From assembly GCF_900091595.1 (NCBI RefSeq), contig NZ_FMCW01000007.1, positions 183,432 through 247,431 of the forward strand: a DNA stretch of 64,000 bases. Reading direction: 5' to 3'. The notes beneath the pieces are model-generated. The model did not search any database. It saw only the letters and a list, made by a program, of their open reading frames with translations, and was not told where the DNA came from. A program made the position numbers and the translations under genes. Positions 29,670 through 38,926 of this stretch are shown piece by piece. Position 1 is the stretch's first letter. Each line of letters begins with the position of its first letter. The stretch is from Micromonospora haikouensis. GTDB lineage: Bacteria > Actinomycetota > Actinomycetes > Mycobacteriales > Micromonosporaceae.

Positions 29670-32303
29670 GTGCCCACCGGAGAGCTGCGCGTCTACCTCG
29701 GGGCCGCGCCCGGCGTCGGCAAGACGTACGCGATGCTCGAAGAGGCCCGACGGCGGGCCGCGCGCGGCACCGACGTGGTGATCGGGCTGGTCGAGACCCA
29801 CGGCCGCCCGCACACCGCCGCCATGATCGGCGACCTCGAACTGGTGCCCCGGCGCGTGCTCACCCACCGGGGCGTGGAGTTCACCGAGCTGGACCTCGAC
29901 GGCGTGCTGGCCCGCCGCCCCGAGGTCGTCGTCGTCGACGAGCTGGCCCACACGAACGTGCCCGGCTCCCGCCACGACAAGCGCTGGCAGGACGTGCGGG
30001 AACTGCTCGACGCCGGCATCACCGTGCTGACCACCGTCAACGTCCAGCACCTCGAGTCGCTCAACGACGTCGTCGCCCGGATCACCGGCACCACCCAGCG
30101 CGAGACCGTCCCCGACGCCGTGGTCCGCGCCGCCGAGCAGGTCGAACTCGTCGACATGACCCCGGAGGCGCTGCGCCGGCGGATGGCCCACGGCAACGTC
30201 TACGGTCCCGACCGGATCGACGCCGCCCTCGGCAACTACTTCCGGGTCGGCAACCTGACCGCCCTGCGCGAGCTGGCCCTGCTCTGGCTCGCCGACACCG
30301 TCGACGACCAGCTCGGTGCCTACCGCGCCCAGCAGGGCATCTCCGACACCTGGGAGGCCCGCGAACGCGTCGTCGTCGCGCTGACCGGCGGGCCGGAGGG
30401 GGACACGCTGATCCGCCGCGCCGCCCGGATCGCCGCCCGGGGCCGGGGCGCGGACCTGCTGGCCGTGCACGTCGCCCGCAGCGACGGCCTGGCCGGCGCC
30501 GACCCCGCCCGGCTGGCCCGCCAGCGGGTCCTCGTCGAGGGCCTCGGCGGCACCTACCATCAGGTGCTCGGCGCGGACGTCCCGGCCGCGCTGCTCGACT
30601 TCGCCCGGGGCGTCAACGCCACCCAGCTCGTGCTCGGCGCGAGCCGGCGGGGCCGCTTCGCCCAGCTGTTCTCCCGGGGGGTCGGCGTCACCACCACCGC
30701 CCTGTCCGGGCCGATCGACGTGCACCTGGTCACCCACCCCGAGGCCGGGCGGGGTCGGCGGGCCGCCACCACGCCGGCCGCCCTGTCGCGGCGGCGCAGG
30801 CTGCTCGGCTTCGCCCTCGCGGCGCTCGGCATGCCGGCGCTCACCCTGGCGCTGCGCACCCTGCCGGATCTCACCCTCACCAACGACATCCTGCTGTTCC
30901 TCGCCGGCGTCGTGGGGGTGGCCCTGGTCGGCGGCCTCTGGCCGGCGCTGGTCGCCGCCCTCGGCGGATCGCTGCTGCTCAACTGGTTCTTCACCCCGCC
31001 GTACCGCACGCTGACCATCGCCGAGGCCGACAACCTGTTGGCGCTGGGCGTCTTCGTCGGCGTCGCCGTCGCCGTGAGCTGGGTCGTCGACGTGGCCGCC
31101 CGGCGCACCCGGGAGGCCGCCCGGGCCTCCGCCGACGCGCAGACCCTCGCCACCGTGGCCGGCGGCGTGCTGCGCGGTGAGCGTCCGCTGCCGGCCCTGC
31201 TGGACCGGCTGCGCGAGACGTTCGCGCTGCGCGCGGTCAGCGTGCTGGAGCTGGTCGCCGAGGCGCGGGGCCGCCCCGACCGGGCCCGCGACCGGGCCGC
31301 CTGGCGGGTGGTGGCCAGCGTCGGGGACGCCCCGGCCGGCAGCCCCGACGCCGGGGAGACGGCCGTGCCCGTCGACGACACGCTCACCGTCGTGCTGTCC
31401 GGCCGGCGGCTGGAGGCCGCCGACCGGCGCGTCGTCGAGGCGTTCGCCGCCCAGGCCGCCGTCGCGCTGCGGCAGGAACGCCTCGCCGTCGCGGCGGCCG
31501 CCGCCGGGCCCCTCGCGGAGGCCGACCGGATGCGCACCGCGCTGCTCGCCGCGGTCAGCCACGACCTGCGTACGCCCCTGGCGTCGGCGAAGGCGGCGGT
31601 GAGCAGCCTGCGCAGCCCCGACGTCGAGTTCGACGCCGACGACCGCGAGGAGCTGCTCGCCACCGCCGACGAGTCCCTCGACCGGCTGGGTCGCCTGGTG
31701 GCGAACCTGCTGGACATGAGCCGGTTGCAGGCTGGCGCGCTCGGCGTCACCGCCACCGCGGTCGGGCTGGAGGACGTGGTGCCCCGGGCACTGGACGAGC
31801 TCGGCCCGGCCGCCGCCGACGTCGGCACCGACCTCCCCGCGGACCTGCCCGCCGCGTTGGCCGACCCCGGGCTGCTGGAACGCGTGCTGGTCAACGTCGT
31901 CGCCAACGCCCTGCGGCACAGCCCGCCCGGCCGGCCGCCCACCGTCGCCGCCAGCGCCCACGCCGGCCAGGTCGAGCTGCGGGTGGTCGACACCGGCCCC
32001 GGCATCCCGGCCGACCAGTGGGAGCACGTCTTCCTGCCGTTCCAGCGCCTCGGCGACCGGGACAACCAGACCGGGGTGGGCCTCGGCCTCGCCCTGTCCC
32101 GCGGCCTCGTCGAGGCCATGGGTGGCACCATCACCCCCGAGACCACCCCCGGCGGAGGGCTGACCATGGTGCTGCGCCTGCCCGCCGCCGGTCCGCCGGG
32201 CCGCCCCGGTCCGCCGGAGGCGGGGGAGCCGCACGGGCCGCCGGAGGCGGGGGAGCGGCACGGGCCGCAAGCGCAGCGGGAGCCGGAGGGGCCGCAGGAA
32301 TGA
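29670..32303 (+). CDS. kdpD: KdpD, osmo/potassium-sensing histidine kinase
   Basis: An 877-residue sensor kinase. Order: KdpD N-terminal domain with Walker A GAAPGVGKTY (11-20), a universal-stress-like domain (about 230-355), four membrane helices (about 375-480), a GAF-like region, the HisKA box AAVSHDLRTPLAS with phosphoacceptor His631, and the ATPase domain (GLGLALSRG). The GTG at 29670 is preferred because GAAGGAGG lies 6 nt upstream. An overlapping TTG at 29574 would add an unrelated Pro/Arg-rich tail. It phosphorylates KdpE to induce kdpFABC at low K+. The C-terminus carries a short Pro/Glu/Gly-rich repeat. Confidence 0.95.
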   Translation: MPTGELRVYLGAAPGVGKTYAMLEEARRRAARGTDVVIGLVETHGRPHTAAMIGDLELVPRRVLTHRGVEFTELDLDGVLARRPEVVVVDELAHTNVPGSRHDKRWQDVRELLDAGITVLTTVNVQHLESLNDVVARITGTTQRETVPDAVVRAAEQVELVDMTPEALRRRMAHGNVYGPDRIDAALGNYFRVGNLTALRELALLWLADTVDDQLGAYRAQQGISDTWEARERVVVALTGGPEGDTLIRRAARIAARGRGADLLAVHVARSDGLAGADPARLARQRVLVEGLGGTYHQVLGADVPAALLDFARGVNATQLVLGASRRGRFAQLFSRGVGVTTTALSGPIDVHLVTHPEAGRGRRAATTPAALSRRRRLLGFALAALGMPALTLALRTLPDLTLTNDILLFLAGVVGVALVGGLWPALVAALGGSLLLNWFFTPPYRTLTIAEADNLLALGVFVGVAVAVSWVVDVAARRTREAARASADAQTLATVAGGVLRGERPLPALLDRLRETFALRAVSVLELVAEARGRPDRARDRAAWRVVASVGDAPAGSPDAGETAVPVDDTLTVVLSGRRLEAADRRVVEAFAAQAAVALRQERLAVAAAAAGPLAEADRMRTALLAAVSHDLRTPLASAKAAVSSLRSPDVEFDADDREELLATADESLDRLGRLVANLLDMSRLQAGALGVTATAVGLEDVVPRALDELGPAAADVGTDLPADLPAALADPGLLERVLVNVVANALRHSPPGRPPTVAASAHAGQVELRVVDTGPGIPADQWEHVFLPFQRLGDRDNQTGVGLGLALSRGLVEAMGGTITPETTPGGGLTMVLRLPAAGPPGRPGPPEAGEPHGPPEAGERHGPQAQREPEGPQE

Positions 32304-32986
32304 GCCGCATCCTCGTCGTCGACGACGAACCCCAGATCCTGCGCGCCCTGCGGATCAACCTGCGCGCCCGCGGCTACGAGGTGCGGGTCGCCGAGACCGG
32401 CACGGCCGCGTTGAAGGCCGCCGCCGCGCACCCGCCGGACCTGGTGGTGCTGGACCTCGGGCTGCCCGACCTCGACGGCGTGGAGGTGATCCGGGGCCTG
32501 CGCGGGTGGACGAGCGTGCCGATCATCGTGCTGTCGGGCCGGGCCGGCAGCGAGGACAAGGTCGCCGCCCTCGACGCGGGTGCCGACGACTACGTCACCA
32601 AACCCTTCGGCGTCGACGAACTGCTCGCCCGCATCCGCGCCGTCACCCGCCGGCTCGCCGCGCCGTCGGCGGACGGCGCGACCCCGGCCCCCCGGGTGGG
32701 GCGGCACACGGTCGACCTGGTCGACCGCACCGTCACCCGCGACGACGGCGCGCCGGTGCGGCTCACCCCCACCCAGTGGGCCGTGCTCGACAAGCTGCTG
32801 CGCCATCCCGGTAAGCTGGTCAGCCAGCGGCAGCTGCTGCACGACGTGTGGGGCCCGGAATACCAGAACGAGACCAACTATCTGCGGCAGTACATGGCCC
32901 AACTGCGGCGCAAGCTGGAGGACGACCCGGCCCGGCCCCGGCACCTGATCACCGAGCCGGGCATGGGCTACCGCTACCGCCCCTGA
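32300..32986 (+). CDS. kdpE: KdpE, response regulator of the kdp operon
   Basis: A 228-residue OmpR-type regulator with receiver domain (phosphoacceptor Asp52 in VVLDLGLPDLDG, Lys in YVTKPF) and a winged-helix DNA-binding domain (about 130-225; LTPTQWAVLDKLLRHPGKLV). ATG at 32300 overlaps the kdpD stop. It is expected to activate transcription upstream of the leader peptide/kdpF. Confidence 0.96.
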   Translation: MSRILVVDDEPQILRALRINLRARGYEVRVAETGTAALKAAAAHPPDLVVLDLGLPDLDGVEVIRGLRGWTSVPIIVLSGRAGSEDKVAALDAGADDYVTKPFGVDELLARIRAVTRRLAAPSADGATPAPRVGRHTVDLVDRTVTRDDGAPVRLTPTQWAVLDKLLRHPGKLVSQRQLLHDVWGPEYQNETNYLRQYMAQLRRKLEDDPARPRHLITEPGMGYRYRP

Positions 32987-33007
32987 TCCGGGGCCCGACG
33001 CCGCAGG

Positions 33008-33652
33008 TCATCCCCGAACCGTCGGCTCGGCGGCCTCGCGTTCCCACGGCGCCGGACCCCGCACGCCTGCCCCGAGCAGGCGGCCGTGGTTCCACCAGTC
33101 GTCCTCGGCGGCGGGGAGCTGGTCCAGCACCAGCCGGGCGGGCGGGAACGGTCGGCCGGCGCGCAGCTGCGCCAGGTCGGTCAGGTGCCGCCGGGCGGCG
33201 GCGGGATCGCCGGGCTGGTCCAGGGCGGCCAGCCCGGCGCGCAGGGTGTCGTAGAACTCCCGCTCGTCGACCAGCACGGCGATCTCGTAAGGATCGACGG
33301 TGACGAACCGGCCCGGCATGGCCGCCACGCCCGCGCGCAGCAGCGCGGCGTGCTCGTGCAGCGGCCCCTCCGCGGCGAAGATCCGGGCCAGGGCCGGCAG
33401 CGCGGCGTCGAGCTGGTCGAGGGCCCGCCGGCGGGGCGCGATCGGGGCGGTGACCGCCACGTCGCCCTCGTCCTCGTCGTCGGACGGGAACGTGGCCGTC
33501 ACCAGGTCACCCGGCCGGAACATGGCCAGCCACAGCAGCGGCACGGCCGCCACGTCCTCGGCGAGGACCTGCTCCGCGACGCCCGGGGCCCCCGCCCAGG
33601 CGGGGCAGATGCCGTCGTGGTCGGTGACGAAGAGGTACGAGAGGTTGGCCAT
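33008..33652 (-). CDS. Conserved hypothetical protein
   Basis: A 214-residue soluble protein beginning ANLSYLFVTDHDGICPA. No signal peptide, membrane segment or catalytic motif that I recognise. It is acidic, with several Trp and Asp/Glu clusters (SDDEDEGDVAV). Codon usage is normal for the window, and the gene is convergent with kdpE, 21 bp away. It may be a monocistronic housekeeping gene of unknown function. Confidence 0.7.
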   Translation of the reverse strand: MANLSYLFVTDHDGICPAWAGAPGVAEQVLAEDVAAVPLLWLAMFRPGDLVTATFPSDDEDEGDVAVTAPIAPRRRALDQLDAALPALARIFAAEGPLHEHAALLRAGVAAMPGRFVTVDPYEIAVLVDEREFYDTLRAGLAALDQPGDPAAARRHLTDLAQLRAGRPFPPARLVLDQLPAAEDDWWNHGRLLGAGVRGPAPWEREAAEPTVRG

Positions 33653-33690
33653 GCCAGGGAACGTACCGGCCGGCACCGACAGCCGGCGGG

Positions 33691-34071
33691 CTACGGCGCG
33701 TCGACGACCTCCCGCCCCAGGGGCCAGAACGCGGCGGGGACGAGCTTGAAGTTGGCGATCCCGAACGGGATGCCGATGATCGTGACGCAGAGGGCGACGC
33801 CGGCGACGATGTGGGACAGGGCCAGCCACCAGCCGGCGAGCACCACCCACAGCACGTTGGCCAGCCCGGAGCCGACGCCCGCGCCCGGCTTGGGCACCAC
33901 CGTCCGGCCGAACGGCCACAGGGAGTAGCTGGCCAGGCGCAGCGACGCGACGCCGAACGGGATCGTGACGACCAGCACGAAGCAGATCAGCGCCGCGATC
34001 CCGTATCCGACGGCCAGCACGATCCCGCCACCGAAGACGAGCCACAACACGTTCAGCAGAAAGCGAATCAC
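33691..34071 (-). CDS. YccF-domain membrane protein
   Basis: A 126-residue protein with two YccF repeats, each a membrane hairpin (NVLWLVFGGGIVLAVGYGI and NVLWVVLAGWWLALSHIV) followed by TIPFGVA / IIGIPFGIANFKL motifs. The function of YccF proteins is unknown. GTG at 34071 places the start right at the family's usual MIRFLLN-type beginning. A GTG at 34098 is possible. Confidence 0.87.
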   Translation of the reverse strand: MIRFLLNVLWLVFGGGIVLAVGYGIAALICFVLVVTIPFGVASLRLASYSLWPFGRTVVPKPGAGVGSGLANVLWVVLAGWWLALSHIVAGVALCVTIIGIPFGIANFKLVPAAFWPLGREVVDAP

Positions 34072-34119
34072 CCTTCGAGCATGACCGACGCCCGCCACCA
34101 GCCGGTCGGGCGCGGGCCC

Positions 34120-34860
34120 TCAGCGCCCGGCGCGGGACACGCGGCGCGGTGGCCGGCCGAGCAGCGCGTCGATGCGCGCGCCGAGCTGGTCCGGGTCGCG
34201 CATCGGCCGGGCGAAGGGCAGCCGTACGTCGTGCGGACGCGCGGCGGACCCGGCGGGGGACTGCACCCGCAGGACGATGCCGGCGCGGTCCAGCCGCAGC
34301 AGGTGGATCCGGGCGCCGTCCTGCCGCAGCCGCGCGGGGAGCAGCCCGGTGAGCTGCTCCACGGTGCGGGCGTCGGCGTCGAGGCGGCGCAGCAGCTCCG
34401 TCTCGGCGGGGGCGATCGGGTCGGGCCGGGCCGTGGCGAACGCGTCCGGGTCGACCGGGGCGGTGCCGTCGGTGTCGGTGATCCCGGCCGTGGCGAGGTG
34501 CAGCACCGCGACGAGGTCGGGCCGTCGGCCGCGCAGTCCCTCGACGGTCAGCCAGCCGGTGAGGGCCGCCCGGCCGCGCACCCGGTCCGGCATCGGGATC
34601 GGGGCGAGGTCCACCACGTGGACGACGGCGGGCAGGTCCCCCTCCCGGGCCAGCTCGTGGGCCGCGCCGGAGTCGGCCGGCACCTCGACGCGGAGCCGGC
34701 CGTCGGGGCCGACGCGGTGCCGGCCGGTGAGCTCGGCCCGGTGCGTCGGGGTCAGCAGCGTCACCGAGTCGGCGGCCACGAGCAGGGTACGCAGCCGCTC
34801 GGCCGGTGTGCCGGCGGCCACCGCGACGGCGGCCGGGGGGATGTTGCCCGACATCTGCAC
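34120..34860 (-). CDS. DUF2470-domain protein (haem/iron related)
   Basis: A 246-residue protein with an N-terminal region of about 150 residues and a C-terminal DUF2470 domain (about 165-245; RLDADARTVEQLTGLLPARL, VRLPFARPMRDPDQL). DUF2470 occurs in HugZ-like haem-utilisation and related FMN-binding proteins. No catalytic role can be assigned here. AGGAGG precedes the ATG by 5 nt. An IdeR/DtxR-like iron box lies between this gene and the divergent S4 gene, which fits an iron-linked role. Confidence 0.78.
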   Translation of the reverse strand: MQMSGNIPPAAVAVAAGTPAERLRTLLVAADSVTLLTPTHRAELTGRHRVGPDGRLRVEVPADSGAAHELAREGDLPAVVHVVDLAPIPMPDRVRGRAALTGWLTVEGLRGRRPDLVAVLHLATAGITDTDGTAPVDPDAFATARPDPIAPAETELLRRLDADARTVEQLTGLLPARLRQDGARIHLLRLDRAGIVLRVQSPAGSAARPHDVRLPFARPMRDPDQLGARIDALLGRPPRRVSRAGR

Positions 34861-34866
34861 CTCCTA

Positions 34867-34885
34867 TTAGGTTAGCCTTACCTTA
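34867..34885. promoter_or_regulatory. IdeR/DtxR-type iron box
   Basis: TTAGGTTAGCCTTACCTTA matches the mycobacterial/streptomycete iron-box consensus TTAGGTTAGSCTAACCTAA at 17 of 19 positions. It occupies the centre of the 40 bp separating two divergent start codons (34860 and 34901), so one bound repressor could block both genes. Confidence 0.72.
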
Positions 34886-34900
34886 CCTGAGAGGCAGATT

Positions 34901-35509
34901 ATGAATCAGTCCCGCCCCAAGGCCAAGCGGTCGCGTCGACTCGGCATCGCCCTGACCCCCAAGTGCGTGCGGTACGTCGAGCGCCGCCCGTTCCCGCCCG
35001 GAGACCACGGCCGGGCCCGGACCAAGGACAGCGACTACAAGGTCCGGCTGCTGGAGAAGCAGCGCCTCAAGGCGCAGTACGACCTGCGGGAGGGGCAGCT
35101 GCGGCGCGCGTTCGACCGGGCGGCGCGCCGGCCGGGCAAGACCGGCGAGGAGCTCGTGGTCGACCTGGAGACCCGGCTCGACGCCCTCGTGCTGCGCGCG
35201 GGGTTCGCCCGCACCATCTACCAGGCGCGGCAGCTCGTCACCCACCAGCACCTGACCGTCAACGGCCGGCGGGTGGACCGCCCGTCGGCGCGGCTGCGCC
35301 CCGGCGACGAGATCGCGGTGGCCGCGCGCAGCCGGGGCAAGGCGCCGTTCCTGCTCGCCGCCGCGGGAGCGCACGCCCCGCACCGGCCCGCGCCGTACCT
35401 CGACGTCGACCTGGCGGGTCTCGCCGCCCGGCTCACCCGGCTGCCCCGGCGGGCCGAGGTGCCGGTGGTCTGCGAGGAGCAGCTCGTCGTCGAGTACTAC
35501 TCCCGCTGA
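34901..35509 (+). CDS. rpsD: Ribosomal protein S4 paralogue, cysteine-poor form
   Basis: A 202-residue S4 protein with the N-terminal rRNA-binding domain ([39 protein letters not shown]) and the S4 RNA-binding domain (about 95-155; [20 protein letters not shown]). The N-terminal metal-binding cysteine cluster of C+ S4 proteins is absent; only Cys22 and a C-terminal Cys (VVCEEQ) remain. The gene stands alone, outside any ribosomal operon, which suggests a second S4 copy. It shares a promoter region with an iron-box sequence. GAGAGG lies 6 nt before the ATG. Confidence 0.92.
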   Translation: MNQSRPKAKRSRRLGIALTPKCVRYVERRPFPPGDHGRARTKDSDYKVRLLEKQRLKAQYDLREGQLRRAFDRAARRPGKTGEELVVDLETRLDALVLRAGFARTIYQARQLVTHQHLTVNGRRVDRPSARLRPGDEIAVAARSRGKAPFLLAAAGAHAPHRPAPYLDVDLAGLAARLTRLPRRAEVPVVCEEQLVVEYYSR

Positions 35510-35538
35510 CCGGCGCGTGCCGGCCCGCCGGCGGGTGC

Positions 35539-36324
35539 TCAGCCGGTGAGCTCGAGGTGCCGGTCGATCATCGCGTTGACCTGGTCCGGCACCTCGAGCT
35601 GCACGAAGTGGCCCGAGCCGGCGGCCTGACCGATGTTCGCCTGCGGGGCCAGCCGGGCGAGCCGGGCGTAGTCGGCGAACGGCGCGTTGCTGCCGACCAG
35701 GAGCAGCGGGCGGTCCCACCGGGTCAGGGCCGCCTCGTCGCCGCCGGAGCCGACGTACGCGGCCAGGGCGGCGATCGGCGCGTACGCGACCTCGGTGGAG
35801 GGGCGCGCCATGGCCGAGACCACCCACTCCACCAGCCGGGGATCGGACTGCGGCAGGAAGTACGACCGGACGATCGCCTCCCGGGCCGCGCCGGAGGTGT
35901 CGTCGCGCAGCGACCGGGCGACCTCCTCGATCGCGGCGGCGGCGCCCGGCGGCCCGGCCACCGCGGAGTCGAGCATGACCAGGCCGGCGAAGCGCTCCCG
36001 GTCGCCGGCGGCGGCGGCGAGCGACCAGACCCCGCCCAGGCTGTGCCCGATCACGACGACCCGCCGCAGGTCGAGCTCGGCGGCCAGGGCCCGGAGCCGG
36101 GCGGCGAGCTGCTCCACGCCGTAGCCCTCGGGTGGTGGCGGGCTCTCCCCGTGCCCCGGCATGTCGACCGCGATCACGCGGGCGGGTCGGCCGGCCAGGT
36201 GTCGGGCGATCGGCTCCATGAACCGGTGGTCGCAGCACCAGCCGTGCACCAGCAGGAACGTGTCGCGCCGGCCGCGCCCGTACGTCCAGTAGCGCATCCC
36301 GGCGGCGGTGTGTCGGTCTGTCAT
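35539..36324 (-). CDS. Alpha/beta hydrolase
   Basis: A 261-residue alpha/beta-fold hydrolase with HGWC oxyanion segment, nucleophile Ser95 in GHSLGG, a cap region (about 135-190) and the C-terminal histidine in GSGHFVQLE. It has the size and pattern of carboxylesterase/haloperoxidase-type enzymes. The substrate cannot be told. ATG at 36324 has GGGAGGG upstream. It converges with the S4 gene and diverges from the debranching-enzyme gene. Confidence 0.88.
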   Translation of the reverse strand: MTDRHTAAGMRYWTYGRGRRDTFLLVHGWCCDHRFMEPIARHLAGRPARVIAVDMPGHGESPPPPEGYGVEQLAARLRALAAELDLRRVVVIGHSLGGVWSLAAAAGDRERFAGLVMLDSAVAGPPGAAAAIEEVARSLRDDTSGAAREAIVRSYFLPQSDPRLVEWVVSAMARPSTEVAYAPIAALAAYVGSGGDEAALTRWDRPLLLVGSNAPFADYARLARLAPQANIGQAAGSGHFVQLEVPDQVNAMIDRHLELTG

Positions 36325-36480
36325 CGGCCCTCCCGGGCGGTGGGTGGGTGGAGGGTTCTCGTTCCACTGAAGCGCGGCCGTCGCGGGCCGCCATAGCGTA
36401 CTGTGGCCTTCGTGCAATTACATCCGTTTCGTCGGCTATAGCGAAAGGGGTGTGCGGGTGCGTGGCGACAGGAGCACCCC

Positions 36481-38910
36481 GTGAGCGCGGAGATCGACCG
36501 GTTTTTCGCCGGCCTCCCGGAGGCCTCCCGGGGTCGACTGCCCACCACGCCCGCCGGGCTCGTCGCCTTCCGCTTCGTCACCGACGACGGGCCGGCCAGC
36601 ACCTGGTTCGTCACCCTCGACGGCGGGCGGGCGCGGGTGGACCGCCGCGGCCACGACCCGGACTGCCTGGTGGAGATGCGGCCCGAGACGTTCGAACGGC
36701 TGGTCGCCGGCGCCGACCACAGCGTGGCGATGCTCTTTCGCGGCGTGGTGTCCGTCGAGGGCGACCTGCCGTTGTTCCTGGTGTTCCGCCGGCTGCTGCC
36801 GATCCACGCCGACAGCGGCGCCACCGAGCCGATCGCCGACGTCCGGCCCGGCGTCGAGCACGACGGCGTCGGGTCGCACGACACGACCAGCATCTTCTAC
36901 GGCAACATGTTCATGATCAGCTCTCGCAACGGCGACGTCGCGGCCGAACCGGTCACCCCGCTCGGCCTCTTCTTCTTCGACACCCGCTTCCTGTCGACCT
37001 GGCGGCTGAGCCTCGACGGCGAACAACTCACCGAGCTGTCGATCGACGACGTGCGCTCCTTCGAGTCGAAGTTCGCCCTGGTGCCCGGCCAGCCCACGCA
37101 CTACGTCAACGCCACCACGTCGATCCTGCGGCACCGCTCGTTGGGGGAGACCTTCGAGGAGGAGGTCACCCTGTTCAACTACGGGGCGGAGCCGGTGCGG
37201 TACACCGTCCGCCTGGACGTCGGGGCGGACTTCGCGGAGGTGCAGGACATCCGCGACGGCCTGCGGCGGGAGCGCGAGGTGACCACCACGGTCGACGACA
37301 GCTCGCTGCGGCTGCACTACCGCAGACACACCCTGCACCGCGAGACGGTCGTCTGCGCCAGCGCGCCCGCCCACGTCGACGAGCGCGGATTCACCTTCAC
37401 CGTCTCCGTCGACCCGCACGACACCTGGACGGTCCGGCTGCGCGTGCTGACCCTCGTGCGGGACCTGCGCCGGCGCGACCTGCGGGAACGGCTGCGCAGC
37501 TCCACCCACCGGTCCCGCGCCGAGGCCGGCCGGGAGATCGACGACATCGTCGCCGGGGTGCCCGAGCTGCGCGCCGACCACGGGCCGTTGGCCGAGGCGT
37601 ACCGGCGCAGCGTGCTCGACCTCGCCGCCCTGTACTACCAGGGCCTCAACTACCGCGACCGGCTGCCCGCCACCGGGCTGCCCTGGTCGATGACCCTGCT
37701 CGGCCGGGAGAGCCTGGTCAGCAGCCTCCAGGTGCTGCCGTTCCTCCCGCACCGGGCCGTCAGCACGCTGCGGATCTTGGCGCTGAGCCAGGGTGCCCGG
37801 ATCGACCCGTTCCGCGGCGAGCAGCCGGGCCGGATCGTCCAGGAGAGCCGGTACGGCGAGTCGGCCGCCTTCGCCGACACCCCCGACGCGGCCGACTTCT
37901 CCGCCGCCGACACCACCCCGCTGTTCGTCATCCTGCTCGACGAGTACGAACGCTGGACCGGCGACGCCGAGCTGGTCCGCCGCTACGAGTTCGAGGTCCG
38001 CGCCGCCATCGCCTGGCTCGACGACTACGCCGACGTGGCCGGCGACGGCTACGTCTGGTCCACCCGCCGGCAGCGTCGGGCCGGGCCGGTCAACGAGAGC
38101 TGGCGCAACTCGGTGCAGGCCGTCTGCTTCCGCGACGGCCGGCTCGCCACCTTTCCGCAGGCGATCTGCGAGATCCAGGGGTACGCCTACGACGCCCGGC
38201 TGAGGGCGGCCCGGATGGCCCGGCTGTTCTGGAACGACCCGGCCTACGCCGACCGGCTCGAACGGGACGCCGCCGCGTTGCGGGAGCGGTTCGACCGGGA
38301 CTTCTGGCTGCCCGAGCGGGGCTGCTACGCGCTGGCGTTGCAGGCCGACGGCCAGCGGGTCGACGCGCTGGCGTCCAACGTCGGGCACCTGCTGTGGAGC
38401 GGGATCGTCGCGCCCGAACGCGCCGAGCGCCTGGTGGGCCACCTGCTCGGGCCGGCGCTGTTCTCCGGCTGGGGGGTGCGGACCCTGGCCAGCACCGAGG
38501 AGCAGTTCAACCCGCTGGGTCACCACACCGGCGCGATCTGGCCGGCGGACAACTCCCTCATCGTCTGGGGGCTGCGCCGCTACGGCTTCCGGCAGGAGGC
38601 CGCCCGGATCGCGCTGGCACTGCTGGAGGCGGGACAGCACTTCCAGGGCGCACTGCCCCCGTACTTCGCCGGCTACGACCGGGCCGTCACCCGCGTCCCC
38701 GTGCCGCACCACTTCACCGACAGCCCGTACGCCCCCTCCGCCGGGGCGCCGCTGCTGCTGCTGCGCGCCCTGCTGGGCCTCGAACCGCACGACGACCACC
38801 TGGCGATCGACGCCGGGGTGCCGGAGGAGATGGGCCAGATCGAGCTGCTCGACATCCGGGGCCGCTGGGGGTACGCCGACGCGCTGGGCCGGGGCCGGCC
38901 CTTCCGCTGA
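36481..38910 (+). CDS. SCP2 domain fused to amylo-alpha-1,6-glucosidase-like enzyme
   Basis: An 809-residue fusion. Residues 1-105 form an SCP2 sterol-carrier-like domain (GLVAFRFVTDDGPASTWFVT, CLVEMRPETFERLVAG, LFRGVVSVEGDLPLFLVFRR). Residues about 130-320 match the glycogen-debranching N-terminal domain (SHDTTSIFYGNMFMISSRNG, FFFDTRFLSTW). Residues about 380-800 form a six-hairpin glucosidase barrel (GLPWSMTLLGRES, ETW-like NESWRNSVQAV, GAIWPADNSLI). There is no signal peptide. The enzyme family trims alpha-1,6 branches or related glucans. What the SCP2 module does here is unclear. The start is a GTG at 36481 without a strong ribosome binding site. Confidence 0.85.
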   Translation: MSAEIDRFFAGLPEASRGRLPTTPAGLVAFRFVTDDGPASTWFVTLDGGRARVDRRGHDPDCLVEMRPETFERLVAGADHSVAMLFRGVVSVEGDLPLFLVFRRLLPIHADSGATEPIADVRPGVEHDGVGSHDTTSIFYGNMFMISSRNGDVAAEPVTPLGLFFFDTRFLSTWRLSLDGEQLTELSIDDVRSFESKFALVPGQPTHYVNATTSILRHRSLGETFEEEVTLFNYGAEPVRYTVRLDVGADFAEVQDIRDGLRREREVTTTVDDSSLRLHYRRHTLHRETVVCASAPAHVDERGFTFTVSVDPHDTWTVRLRVLTLVRDLRRRDLRERLRSSTHRSRAEAGREIDDIVAGVPELRADHGPLAEAYRRSVLDLAALYYQGLNYRDRLPATGLPWSMTLLGRESLVSSLQVLPFLPHRAVSTLRILALSQGARIDPFRGEQPGRIVQESRYGESAAFADTPDAADFSAADTTPLFVILLDEYERWTGDAELVRRYEFEVRAAIAWLDDYADVAGDGYVWSTRRQRRAGPVNESWRNSVQAVCFRDGRLATFPQAICEIQGYAYDARLRAARMARLFWNDPAYADRLERDAAALRERFDRDFWLPERGCYALALQADGQRVDALASNVGHLLWSGIVAPERAERLVGHLLGPALFSGWGVRTLASTEEQFNPLGHHTGAIWPADNSLIVWGLRRYGFRQEAARIALALLEAGQHFQGALPPYFAGYDRAVTRVPVPHHFTDSPYAPSAGAPLLLLRALLGLEPHDDHLAIDAGVPEEMGQIELLDIRGRWGYADALGRGRPFR

Positions 38911-38926
38911 CCCGACCCGGCGGCCC

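Noticed and set aside
34861..34900. Zur (zinc) box as the controller of the S4 paralogue
   Set aside because: Zur sites in actinomycetes resemble TGAAAATGATTTTCA. The sequence here instead fits the iron-box consensus at 17 of 19 positions.
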